DNA of 64,000 nt from Woeseiaceae bacterium (lineage in GTDB: Bacteria; Pseudomonadota; Gammaproteobacteria; Steroidobacterales; Woeseiaceae): contig JASJCQ010000011.1 in NCBI GenBank assembly GCA_030065915.1, forward strand, positions 1 through 64,000, written 5' to 3'. Made by a program: the position numbers and the translations under genes. This document shows, piece after piece, positions 33,632 through 41,153 of this stretch. The notes below the pieces were generated by a model. The model worked only from the letters and a program-made list of their open reading frames with translations, was not told the DNA's origin and ran no database searches. Every line of letters starts with the position of its first letter. The first letter of the stretch is position 1.

Positions 33632-36127
33632 TCAGGAGCGCAGTTTGTCGGCAATGCCCTCGAGCGTGTCGGCCAGCGCGGTCTTCTGTCCGCCGGCGAT
33701 CTCGTTGACGTCGTCTGCCTTGTTCAGCGACTTGACGAGGCCACGCAGTTCGCGCGCCAGGCCACGATCGCCGTTGCCACTCTCGAGGCTTGCGTCCGCT
33801 TTGTCGAGCGCGGCGGCCAACTCGGCCATCAGGTCGGCCGGCAGCCCGTCAACGCGCGCCAGCTGGTCCATGTAAGCCCGGGCGACGACGGGTACGGCCG
33901 GCCAGGTCACCGGAAGCTGCTTCTGCGGGTTGAAGACCTCGCCATGATCCGCGAGTGCCGCCGCGGCGATCTCGTTCTCGGTCATGTAGTCACTCGGCGC
34001 CAGCTCGAACGTGTCCAGCCCACGAGAGATCTCGGTGCCATAGATGCGGCCGTTGAACCAGTAGGTCGACCAGTAGCCGCCGACGATCATTTCCTCGGCA
34101 TCGATCGGGCCACGATCGAAGTAGGCGATCTCCTTCGGCTGCGATGAGTCCGTGAAGTCGACCACCGAGATTCCACCCTGGTACCAGGCCTGGACGAATA
34201 TGTCGCGACCGGGCACAGGGATGATGGATCCGTTGTGCGCGACGCAGTTCTCCTGCTCGCCCTGCGGGGCCGGCATCTTGTAATGGCTGCGGTACACCAG
34301 TTCATTGTCGACGATGTCGTAGATCGCGTCGGCGCCCCAGTCCAGCGGGTCGTAGGCGCGGCAACGCGCGCGACCACCGCCGCCCCATTCGTCGGTGAAG
34401 ATGACCTTCGTGCCGTCGTTGTTGAACGTCGCCGAGTGCCAGTACGCGAAGCCCTTGTCGACGACGTCGTCGATGCGCTTGGGCTCGCGCGGGTTCGAGA
34501 TGTCGAAGATGATGCCGTTGCCCGAGCACGCGCCCGCCGCGATGCCGGCGGCCGGGAACACCGTGATGTCGTGGCACTGGTTGGTCACCCTGCTTTCCTG
34601 CGTGCCCTCGCCGTGATCACCGCCGCGCCATAGCCCGGCCAGCTCACCGGTCTCTTCGTCCGCGAAGACAGCCGGGCTGTCGATGATCTTTGCATTCCAC
34701 GGGTAGTTCATCGGGATCTCGATGACGTCAATGCGGAACAGTGCCGTGCGAGTGTCACCCGGGATTTCGCCGATGCAGCCTTCGAGCTCTTCGTATTCGC
34801 GAACCGATGACGTGCCGGAATTGTAGACGATGATCTTGCCGTCCTTGTCCGGGCCGGACACGACAGAGTGCGTGTGCGAGCCGCGGCAGGTCTGCACGGC
34901 GCCAACCTGCTTCGGCCGCGTCAGGTCGCTGATATCGAAGATGCGAAGACCGCGGAATCGGTCCGCGCTGACGTCTTCGGTGATGCCCTGCAGGCCACAA
35001 TCGAGTCGACCGCGGGTCTGCTCAACCGACATGATCAGCAAGTGGCCAACGATGGAGACGTCACCCTGGCCGCCGGGGCAGACGATAGAACTCAGCAGCA
35101 CCGGGATGCCTGCGTCGTCGAGCTTGTAGATGTTGTAACCGTGGTAGTTACCAGCCACGAGCACGTCGCCGGCGAAAGCCATATCGGTGTTCGCGAAGTC
35201 GAGCAGCGGACCACGCTCCGGTGATTCCATGTCCTCCTCGTCTTCCTCCTCCTGGCGCGCTTCTCGGTCGCTAACGACAGGGATCTCTTCGCCTGCGGCT
35301 CTCGCTTCCTCGGCCTGGATTTCCTGCAGGCGCTCCCAAGACAGGCCCGCCGGGTTCTCCGGGTCGTAGAAGCCGGTCGGCTTCTGCTGCGAGTTGATCA
35401 GCTTGAGATTTGAGATCGCCTCACCCGCGTCGAGGAACCCGGCCGCGAGCGTTGCGCGCGGATCGGCATCCAGCTCGAGCAGCATGCCGTGCATGCGGCG
35501 GATTTCCGCGCGCTGGTCGCTGCGAACGTCGGAGACGAAGTCGAAGAGCACCGGGTCGTAGGCCGAGCCGGGCTGCTCCAGCAGGTCCTCGACCATCGTG
35601 ATGGCGCCTTCGTGGTGCGTGATCATCAGCTCGAGGAACAGGCGGTCGAAGTCTGTGCTTTTCGAGTCCGCCAGGCGGGCCATCTGCTCGGGCGAAGCCA
35701 TGCCAGCCATCGGCGGCATGTCGTGTTTGCCGTGGTGGTTATGGTGGGCCATCGGGTCGGCCGCTTCCTCGCCGCGGTCGGTCAGCCAGCCCTGCATGAA
35801 TTCGATCTCGTCAGACTGCGATGCGTTGATGCGCCCGGCGATGTCGATGACCTCGGCGTTGTTGGTGCGGTCGGCCACCAGCTCCGCCATTTCGAGGGCC
35901 TGCTGGTGATGCGGGATCATGCCGCGCATGAAATCAAGGTCGGCGTCCGTGTAGCCGGTGTCGGCGATCTCGATGGCCTCTTCGGCGCTGAGCTCTCGCG
36001 TCGGTTCGCCCGGGGCGCCGGGCTGGACGATCGGCGCCTGCTGCGCTGACGCCAGCGATGACAGGACGAGGAATGCAGTGCCCGTGGCCGCAGCCAGGAG
36101 GCGGTGGGTTTCGGAGATGACGTTCAA
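33632..36127 (-). CDS. Secreted DUF305-LVIVD beta-propeller protein
   Basis: 831 residues with a signal peptide (about 1-28). Two DUF305-type helical units (about 55-215) carry the His-pair motifs MIPHHQQALEMAE and MITHHEGAITMVED; DUF305 proteins are thought to bind metal, often copper or iron. A His-rich stretch HHNHHGKH lies between the units and an acidic linker (about 270-300) follows. The C-terminal 500 residues form an LVIVD-repeat propeller (LRIFDIS, GIIFDISNPREP, ISVVDFTDSSQP). The start is TTG with AGGAG 7 bases upstream (complement 36134-36138). The role is unknown; metal binding or storage at the cell surface is inference. Confidence 0.8.
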   Translation of the reverse strand: MNVISETHRLLAAATGTAFLVLSSLASAQQAPIVQPGAPGEPTRELSAEEAIEIADTGYTDADLDFMRGMIPHHQQALEMAELVADRTNNAEVIDIAGRINASQSDEIEFMQGWLTDRGEEAADPMAHHNHHGKHDMPPMAGMASPEQMARLADSKSTDFDRLFLELMITHHEGAITMVEDLLEQPGSAYDPVLFDFVSDVRSDQRAEIRRMHGMLLELDADPRATLAAGFLDAGEAISNLKLINSQQKPTGFYDPENPAGLSWERLQEIQAEEARAAGEEIPVVSDREARQEEEDEEDMESPERGPLLDFANTDMAFAGDVLVAGNYHGYNIYKLDDAGIPVLLSSIVCPGGQGDVSIVGHLLIMSVEQTRGRLDCGLQGITEDVSADRFRGLRIFDISDLTRPKQVGAVQTCRGSHTHSVVSGPDKDGKIIVYNSGTSSVREYEELEGCIGEIPGDTRTALFRIDVIEIPMNYPWNAKIIDSPAVFADEETGELAGLWRGGDHGEGTQESRVTNQCHDITVFPAAGIAAGACSGNGIIFDISNPREPKRIDDVVDKGFAYWHSATFNNDGTKVIFTDEWGGGGRARCRAYDPLDWGADAIYDIVDNELVYRSHYKMPAPQGEQENCVAHNGSIIPVPGRDIFVQAWYQGGISVVDFTDSSQPKEIAYFDRGPIDAEEMIVGGYWSTYWFNGRIYGTEISRGLDTFELAPSDYMTENEIAAAALADHGEVFNPQKQLPVTWPAVPVVARAYMDQLARVDGLPADLMAELAAALDKADASLESGNGDRGLARELRGLVKSLNKADDVNEIAGGQKTALADTLEGIADKLRS

Positions 36128-36310
36128 TGGATTGCTCCTGAATATTATTCTTCGGTCGCCGCGCGGCAGCTTGGCTATTGCGGGGCCGATAATCTAGCAG
36201 AATCAGGGCCTCTTTGCGGTCACAAAACGTAACTGGGGATGTACGCGCCAGGCCTTTTGCACGGGCCGGGCGATAGCGGCAACATAGCGCCAGATTCTTA
36301 GGTACCAGCC

Positions 36311-37309
36311 ATGAGCACGCAACTGATCGACGTTATCGGCAATACACCACTGATCCGGCTGAACAGGCTCTCCGACCAGACGGGCTGCGAGATCCTGGGC
36401 AAGGCGGAGTTCATGAACCCCGGCGGGTCGGTCAAAGACCGGGCCGCGCTGGGCATGGTGCGCGCCGCGCTCGCATCCGGCGACCTGAAGCCGGGCGGCA
36501 CGATCGTCGAAGGCACCGCCGGCAACACGGGGATCGGCCTCGCGATGGTCGGCAGCGCGCTGGGGCACAAGACCGTCATCGTCATGCCGGAGAACCAGAG
36601 CCTGTCGAAGATCACGACACTGCGTGCCTACGGCGCCGATGTGCGCCTTATCCCGGCCGTCCCGTTTAGAAACCCGAACCACTTCGTTCACACGTCGGAG
36701 AGGCTGGCGGCCGAGCTCAACGAGACCAGCGAACACGGCGCGTTCTGGGCGAACCAGTTCGACAACGTCTCCAACCGCGACTTCCATGAGCAGACAACCG
36801 GCGTCGAGATCTGGGACCAGACCGACGGCTCGGTCGACGGGTTTATCTGCGCCGCCGGTACCGGCGGCACGATTGGCGGCGTCGGGCGAGCGTTGAAAGC
36901 ACGCAACCCGGGAATAACGATCGGCCTGGCCGACCCGGGCGGCTCGGGGCTGCACAACTATTATGCGCACGGCGAGATTCGCATCGAGGGCCAGTCGATC
37001 TCGGAGGGAATTGGCAACAGCCGAATCACGGCGAACCTGGCCGATTCGCTGATCGATATCAGCTGGCAGGTGCCGGATACGGATGCGATACCGCTGGTCT
37101 TCGACCTGGTGCAAGACGAGGGCCTCGTGCTCGGTGGGTCCAGCGGCATCAACGTTGCCGGAGCCGTCGCGCTCGCCCGCGAGCTCGGGCCCGGCCATAC
37201 GATCGTCACGATCCTGTGCGACTCGATGCTGCGCTACCAGGAGCGGATGCTCAACCGCAGCTTCCTCGCATCGCACGGTCTGTCGATGCCGGAATGGCTT
37301 GTGCTGTAA
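36311..37309 (+). CDS. PLP-dependent cysteine synthase-like enzyme
   Basis: 332 residues. It has NPGGSVKDR with the PLP-binding Lys42, the EGTAGNTGIGLA substrate/PLP phosphate loop, the AAGTGGTIGG phosphate-binding loop and SSGIN near the C-terminus. The family (CysK/CysM, cystathionine beta-synthase) makes cysteine from O-acetylserine and sulfide. Length is typical. The TAGNTG rather than TSGNTG loop places it nearer the subgroup with fungal Cys-12-type enzymes (memory-based). It stands alone, divergent from the DUF305 gene. Confidence 0.85.
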   Translation: MSTQLIDVIGNTPLIRLNRLSDQTGCEILGKAEFMNPGGSVKDRAALGMVRAALASGDLKPGGTIVEGTAGNTGIGLAMVGSALGHKTVIVMPENQSLSKITTLRAYGADVRLIPAVPFRNPNHFVHTSERLAAELNETSEHGAFWANQFDNVSNRDFHEQTTGVEIWDQTDGSVDGFICAAGTGGTIGGVGRALKARNPGITIGLADPGGSGLHNYYAHGEIRIEGQSISEGIGNSRITANLADSLIDISWQVPDTDAIPLVFDLVQDEGLVLGGSSGINVAGAVALARELGPGHTIVTILCDSMLRYQERMLNRSFLASHGLSMPEWLVL

Positions 37310-37405
37310 GGCCCCGGAAGCCGGGGGACTCAGGCCTGAGCAAACGTTTCAGTCTGTTTCCCAGCCTCGTGGCCTGTTCTTGCAGCTGGCATACTTCGTC
37401 GCCTG

Positions 37406-38032
37406 ATGTCTGATCTCACCGTCAAGAACGAACGCGGCACCGCCGTAGCAACGCAGCCACCGGGTAACCCGGACGGCAAGGGCGCGAACGGTTTCATGCT
37501 CGACTGGTATCGCACCGAGCCGCGGGGCCTCGTCGCCAAGCCGCGGCGACAGGTGCTGGCTGAGTTCTTCACGTCGATGCTGATCCTTTCTTCGCAGTTC
37601 AAGTACAAGCCGGCGATTGGCGTCAGCAACTACCTGTACCGCGTCGACGACGAATGGACGCTAAGCCTGATCGCACCCGAGCAGTGGTCCGAGAAACACC
37701 GCCGGGGATTCGTCGGCAACTGTGTGCTGCAGGCTGACCAGACCTGGACCATCGAGCCATCGGAGCAACTGCTGGAGTCCGGCCCATTGACCGAAGCCGT
37801 TGGCCGTTTTTTCGACGCCTTTGCTGAGAAAATGGACACCGACCTGACGCTTGAGGAAATCCTGCCGTTCTACGTCCGCGGCCTGCCCTACTGGCAGCGC
37901 CTGCATGCGAGCGCACTGAGCCGTTCGATTCGTGGCAGCGTAAAACTCGGTGGCCAGGCTTCGATTCGGGCGCGCGACTGGCGGCTGGCGCTGCCAGGCT
38001 CCGGCGAGACCTTGCTGCTCGGCGACGCCTGA
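37406..38032 (+). CDS. Conserved hypothetical protein, possibly DUF2452-like
   Basis: 208 residues, soluble, no signal peptide. The N-terminus is polar and Gly/Pro-rich (NPDGKGANGFMLDWYRTEPRG), which recalls DUF2452-type proteins, but the assignment is weak. The rest is a mixed alpha/beta domain with several Trp and Leu residues. It begins 96 bases after the cysteine-synthase-like gene and may be cotranscribed with it. The function is unknown. Confidence 0.6.
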   Translation: MSDLTVKNERGTAVATQPPGNPDGKGANGFMLDWYRTEPRGLVAKPRRQVLAEFFTSMLILSSQFKYKPAIGVSNYLYRVDDEWTLSLIAPEQWSEKHRRGFVGNCVLQADQTWTIEPSEQLLESGPLTEAVGRFFDAFAEKMDTDLTLEEILPFYVRGLPYWQRLHASALSRSIRGSVKLGGQASIRARDWRLALPGSGETLLLGDA

Positions 38033-38140
38033 AGTACCAGCCCTCGCCCGCAACAGCTGACGACAGCAGGCCCGATGCACTCGCGCTGACGGGCAGAGCG
38101 TCGTGTCACGGCGAAACGCTCGAATTTAACCGAAGCATTA

Positions 38141-38156
38141 TGTGACCTGCGTCACA
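38141..38156. promoter_or_regulatory. CRP/Vfr-type binding site
   Basis: TGTGACCTGCGTCACA is a perfect TGTGA-N6-TCACA site, and the symmetry extends one base on each side (ATGTGA...TCACAT). It is centred about 102 bases before the start of the I9-like gene at 38250. This is the consensus for cAMP-CRP and its homologues (Vfr, Clp), so control of 38250 by CRP is likely. Confidence 0.65.
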
Positions 38157-38249
38157 TTCGCGGCGAGCCTGGTCGATTCGCCTGCACGCCTCGATCGGGA
38201 CACTGGGTGTTGAAATGCTCCCACGAAACGATACCAACGGAAGAAGACG

Positions 38250-38573
38250 ATGAAGGACCTGATCTCGGTATTTCTTGTCGCGATATCGCTGTCCCTGCTT
38301 GCTGGTTTCGGTGGGGCAACATTGCACGCCAACGAGACTGAAGCTGCCGAAGCAGCGACGCAGTCTTACATCATTCAAGCACAGTCATTGGACGAAGCCG
38401 TCTGGGCGGTAGAGGCCGTTGGTGGCGAGATTACGCATGAACTACGGATCATCAATTCCGTCACTGCGCTGTTGACAAAGACCCAGCTTGAGGAAGTCGC
38501 TTCGAAGAAAGGCGTCATTCGCACGTCGATCGACGGCTCGGTTGGCGCCTCTCCCGCTACACCAGGGAACTAG
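38250..38573 (+). CDS. Stand-alone secreted I9-inhibitor-like protein
   Basis: 107 residues with a signal peptide (about 1-28). The mature part begins SYIIQAQSLDEAVWAVEAVG and continues GEITHELRIINSVTALLT, which is the pattern of the I9 inhibitor / subtilisin propeptide domain. In related bacteria this domain normally precedes an S8 serine protease; here it ends without a protease domain, so it is either a free inhibitor/chaperone or a remnant. The start ATG has GGAAGAAG upstream. A CRP-type site lies about 100 bases upstream, and a terminator follows the stop. Confidence 0.65.
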   Translation: MKDLISVFLVAISLSLLAGFGGATLHANETEAAEAATQSYIIQAQSLDEAVWAVEAVGGEITHELRIINSVTALLTKTQLEEVASKKGVIRTSIDGSVGASPATPGN

Positions 38574-38626
38574 GCCGGCGTTTTCGACACCCCCTTGCGA
38601 CCGGCCCGAGAGCAAGGCCCGAACCA

Positions 38627-38653
38627 GCCCCGCCGAACGGCGGAGCTTTTTTG
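38627..38653 (+). terminator. Intrinsic terminator after the I9-like gene
   Basis: A 9-bp stem with one mismatch (GCCCCGCCG / CGGCGGAGC, AA loop, about 38627-38646) is followed by a run of T (38647-38652). It lies about 55 bases after the stop at 38573. Confidence 0.8.
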
Positions 38654-38707
38654 TGCCCGAACGAAAACCTCTGGCCAGAAAAACTTACCGTTTCGCGGGT
38701 AAGGCCG

Positions 38708-38731
38708 CGCAGCCGGTGAGATTGTCGGGCT
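38708..38731 (+). repeat. Third copy of the CGGTGAGATnGTCGGGCT element
   Basis: GCGCAGCCGGTGAGATTGTCGGGCT matches the right-hand copy at 26850-26874 except for one base (T for A). It overlaps the TAG stop codon (complement 38730-38732) of the nitroreductase gene, exactly as the copy at 26721 overlaps the stop of the NarL-type regulator. Confidence 0.7.
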
Positions 38732-39422
38732 AGATCCAGCTCGAGATTTCCTCGAGCGTCTTTTTCCTACCGCCGTGCACGGGCACCTGGCAGTCCGGCT
38801 TGGGATAGCCGACGACGAGCAGGATCGTCGCCTTTTCATTCTTCGGGCGTTCACAGACTTCGTTCAGGAAACGCATCGGGTTCGGTGTGTGTGTCAGCGT
38901 TGCAAGGCCGGCATTGTGCAAAGCGGCAATCAGGAAGCCTGTCGCGATACCGACCGACTCCGGATAGTAGTAGTGGCTGTACTTCGAACCATCCGGGTTG
39001 ATGCCGTATTTCTGGGCGAAGATCGCGATCAGCGCCGGCGCTTCTTCCAGAAACGGTTTCTGCGTATCGGTGCCGAGTGGCGCCAGCGCATCCAGCCACT
39101 CCTTCGGCGCGCGATGCTCATAGAACTCTCGCTCTTCGGCTTCGGCGGCTTCCCGAACACGCTTCTTGTTTTCCGGGCTGGTGATGACGGAAAAATGCCA
39201 GGGCTGCTGGTTGGCCCCCGACGGCGCCGTACCCGCCGCAAGCAGGCAATTCTCGATGATGCCCTCCGGTATCGGGCGACTGTCGAAGTCGCGGACGCTG
39301 CGGCGCCTGGCGATGTCGTCGTAGAACGCCTGTGCGCGCTCCTGCATCGCGGTCGCAGGGTACTCTACGTAGTTCGATAGCGGCTCGAGTTCGAGCGCGT
39401 CCGAATGGGCGGTGTCGTTCAC
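38730..39422 (-). CDS. Nitroreductase-family flavoprotein, iodotyrosine-deiodinase-like
   Basis: 230 residues. It has the FMN-binding [15 protein letters not shown] start, the [14 protein letters not shown] loop and the [15 protein letters not shown] strand near the C-terminus. The [11 protein letters not shown] stretch and the long [21 protein letters not shown] region match the iodotyrosine deiodinase-like subgroup, which removes halogens from phenols; bacterial members may act on other halogenated or nitro compounds. Length and start are normal. Its stop codon lies within a repeat element. It is convergent with the I9-like gene. Confidence 0.82.
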   Translation of the reverse strand: MNDTAHSDALELEPLSNYVEYPATAMQERAQAFYDDIARRRSVRDFDSRPIPEGIIENCLLAAGTAPSGANQQPWHFSVITSPENKKRVREAAEAEEREFYEHRAPKEWLDALAPLGTDTQKPFLEEAPALIAIFAQKYGINPDGSKYSHYYYPESVGIATGFLIAALHNAGLATLTHTPNPMRFLNEVCERPKNEKATILLVVGYPKPDCQVPVHGGRKKTLEEISSWI

Positions 39423-39518
39423 GTGCGTCTCCTGTCTCGGTCATGGCGACCGGGGCAGGCACATTCTAAGCAGCATCGCGCCAATAAGCACTCCAGGGAT
39501 GCGGCGCTACTTCCGGGC

Positions 39519-39554
39519 AAAAAAAAGCGGCAGCACCGTTTCCAGTGCTGCCGC
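39519..39554 (-). terminator. Intrinsic terminator of the 43-residue small-protein gene
   Basis: A perfect 10-bp stem (39527-39536 with 39545-39554, arms GCGGCAGCAC and GTGCTGCCGC) lies 20 bases after the stop at 39574. On the minus strand it is followed by a run of eight T. The presence of a strong terminator supports a real transcript from the small gene. Confidence 0.9.
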
Positions 39555-39573
39555 CGTTTCAGGCCTTCGTCTC

Positions 39574-39705
39574 TTACACTGCGACAGCAGCAAAGACGAA
39601 CGCGTAGAAGGCCACGAGAGCAGCCACGCCGAAGCGAAGCACTTTATGTTCGGCAAACGGCATGTACTGCATGGTCCTCAGATACTGTACAGGTACAATG
39701 TTCAT
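39574..39705 (-). CDS. Small membrane protein, 43 residues
   Basis: A short frame, sequence start MNIVPVQYLRTMQYMPFAEH and hydrophobic C-terminal half (about 24-43, Ala/Val/Phe-rich). GGAGAA lies 5 bases before the ATG and a strong terminator follows the stop by 20 bases, so the gene looks like a complete transcription unit. It is a predicted single-pass membrane protein. No family is recognised. The upstream region (39706-40009) is AT-rich near 39800-39850. Confidence 0.65.
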   Translation of the reverse strand: MNIVPVQYLRTMQYMPFAEHKVLRFGVAALVAFYAFVFAAVAV

Positions 39706-40009
39706 AGTCTTCTCCAAGCGATTGGAAATCTGCGGCCCGCGGACAGAGGTTTTGCGAGCAGCTTCTGAACAAATGATAGGGTCGGCCGGTCGTTCAACAA
39801 CCGAAAAAAATTACGCTCATAGTTGAGAAAAACTCATGATTGAGCATTGGCGCGGGCTCCAGCCGTAGCGTCCGTATTTCATTTGTTTCGATTTGTGACA
39901 GGCCTCTCGTCGCCGTTGATTTGCAGGGATTCGGGCTTGAAACAGGCCCGCACCCTTGACTGGCCGGCCGGCTCAGACAGAATGGAGAATCTCAGTCTCG
40001 GAGAAGAAC
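39706..40009. other. 304-base control region between small-protein gene and protease gene
   Basis: This divergent intergenic stretch holds the promoters of the 43-residue gene and the retropepsin-like gene. TTGACT (39956-39961) and CAGAAT (39978-39983), 16 bases apart, form a fair sigma-70 promoter for the protease gene. Around 39808-39845 there is an AT-rich part with GAAAAAAATTACGCTCATAG. No gene or repeat was recognised. Confidence 0.4.
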
Positions 40010-40903
40010 ATGCCGCGTCTCGTCTTGCTCGTCCTGCTCTTTGCTTTCCAAGCTGAGGCTTTTGTCTCTGACTGGATCCCGTTCGAGCAGGTCCGCGGCC
40101 ACATCACGATCCCGGTCACGCTGAACGGCATTCGGACGACGGCGATACTCGACAGCGGTTCTTCCGGCAACGGGATCGCGAAGGCATTCCTGATCCAGAA
40201 CGAAGGATCGTATGGCTACGGCCGCGCGATCAATATGCGGGGTGTCTACGGCGTCCAGCGAGTTCGACTCGTCGAGGGCATCGATGTCGGCATCTTCGGT
40301 GCGCGCATGACGATGGGCGAACTGATGCCGATGAGTCTCGGGCAGCACGGCTTCCTCGTTGGTCTGCCGTTCTTCGAAAACTACATCGTGCAGATCGACT
40401 ATCCGAACAATCGATTGAGAATCGCCAGTCGCGAGTCGATGAACCTGAAGAAAGTCGCCAACGTCAAGATGAAGATCTCGAAGGCCTCGTCTCACCCGCT
40501 GGTCAAGGTCAACCTGAACGACGAGTACAAGACCTGGCTGACGCTCGACACCGGCAATTCCGGCGGTATTTTTCTCAAGCGCTTCGATGCGGAGCGCTTC
40601 GATTGGCTGGAGCGCTTCGGCTACGAAGACACCCTCGGCAAGGGCGTCACCGGCAAAGTCAACGAGATGGATACGTTCAACTTGCCCACGCTGGAGCTCG
40701 GGCCGTTCGAACTCGAGAACGTCGTCGTAACCGTCCCCGATGAAGGTGTTGAGACCAACATCGGTCGCGATCGCTCAAACGTCTGGAGACGCGAGCTCAA
40801 CAACACGAAGTCGAGTGGGCTTCTTGGCTACGACGTGCTTCGACACTTCGTCGTAACGATGGACTTCAAGCGCAAGCTGCTGCACTTCGAAGCCGCTGAG
40901 TAG
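40010..40903 (+). CDS. Secreted retropepsin-like aspartyl protease with two DxG motifs
   Basis: 297 residues with a signal peptide (1-17, ending FQAEA). Two aspartic-protease-type motifs are present, AILDSGSSGNG (Asp48) and LTLDTGNSGGIF (Asp180), each followed by a hydrophobic-Gly sequence (LVGLPFF; SGLLGYDVLRHF). The chain therefore holds two retropepsin-like lobes, which may pair like pepsin; most bacterial relatives have one motif and dimerise. The ATG at 40010 has GGAGAAG upstream and heads the signal peptide. It is alone and convergent with the DUF2892 gene. Confidence 0.75.
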   Translation: MPRLVLLVLLFAFQAEAFVSDWIPFEQVRGHITIPVTLNGIRTTAILDSGSSGNGIAKAFLIQNEGSYGYGRAINMRGVYGVQRVRLVEGIDVGIFGARMTMGELMPMSLGQHGFLVGLPFFENYIVQIDYPNNRLRIASRESMNLKKVANVKMKISKASSHPLVKVNLNDEYKTWLTLDTGNSGGIFLKRFDAERFDWLERFGYEDTLGKGVTGKVNEMDTFNLPTLELGPFELENVVVTVPDEGVETNIGRDRSNVWRRELNNTKSSGLLGYDVLRHFVVTMDFKRKLLHFEAAE

Positions 40904-40911
40904 ACAACGTC

Positions 40912-41142
40912 TCAAGCAGCGGAGGCCGCCATCTCGGCTTCAGTCTTCAGGCCGAACGCCTTCTGCATGACAATCGCCGCCGGGCAGAACCCGGTGAAGG
41001 ACTGCTGGAACAGGTTTACGCCAACGAACACGGTCAACCAGACGAAGCCGGGGTGCACGAAGTAAGTCAGTACAACGGACAACAGCACCATGAATCCTGC
41101 GAAGGCCTCGACGGCGTGTTCCAGTGACAATTTCTTGTTCAT
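40912..41142 (-). CDS. DUF2892 inner-membrane protein
   Basis: 76 residues. Two hydrophobic segments (about 12-30 and 33-50) and the FTGFCPAAIVMQKAFG motif identify the DUF2892 (YgaP C-terminal-like) family, which is often found with rhodanese and sulfide/sulfane-sulfur genes. GAGAGG lies 8 bases before the ATG. It is the last gene of the SQR operon and starts 11 bases after the barrel gene's stop. Confidence 0.85.
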   Translation of the reverse strand: MNKKLSLEHAVEAFAGFMVLLSVVLTYFVHPGFVWLTVFVGVNLFQQSFTGFCPAAIVMQKAFGLKTEAEMAASAA

Positions 41143-41153
41143 CGAATTTCCTC

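Noticed and set aside
36203-37276. 357-residue minus-strand open frame
   Set aside because: Antisense to the cysteine-synthase-like gene, whose PLP motifs are intact.
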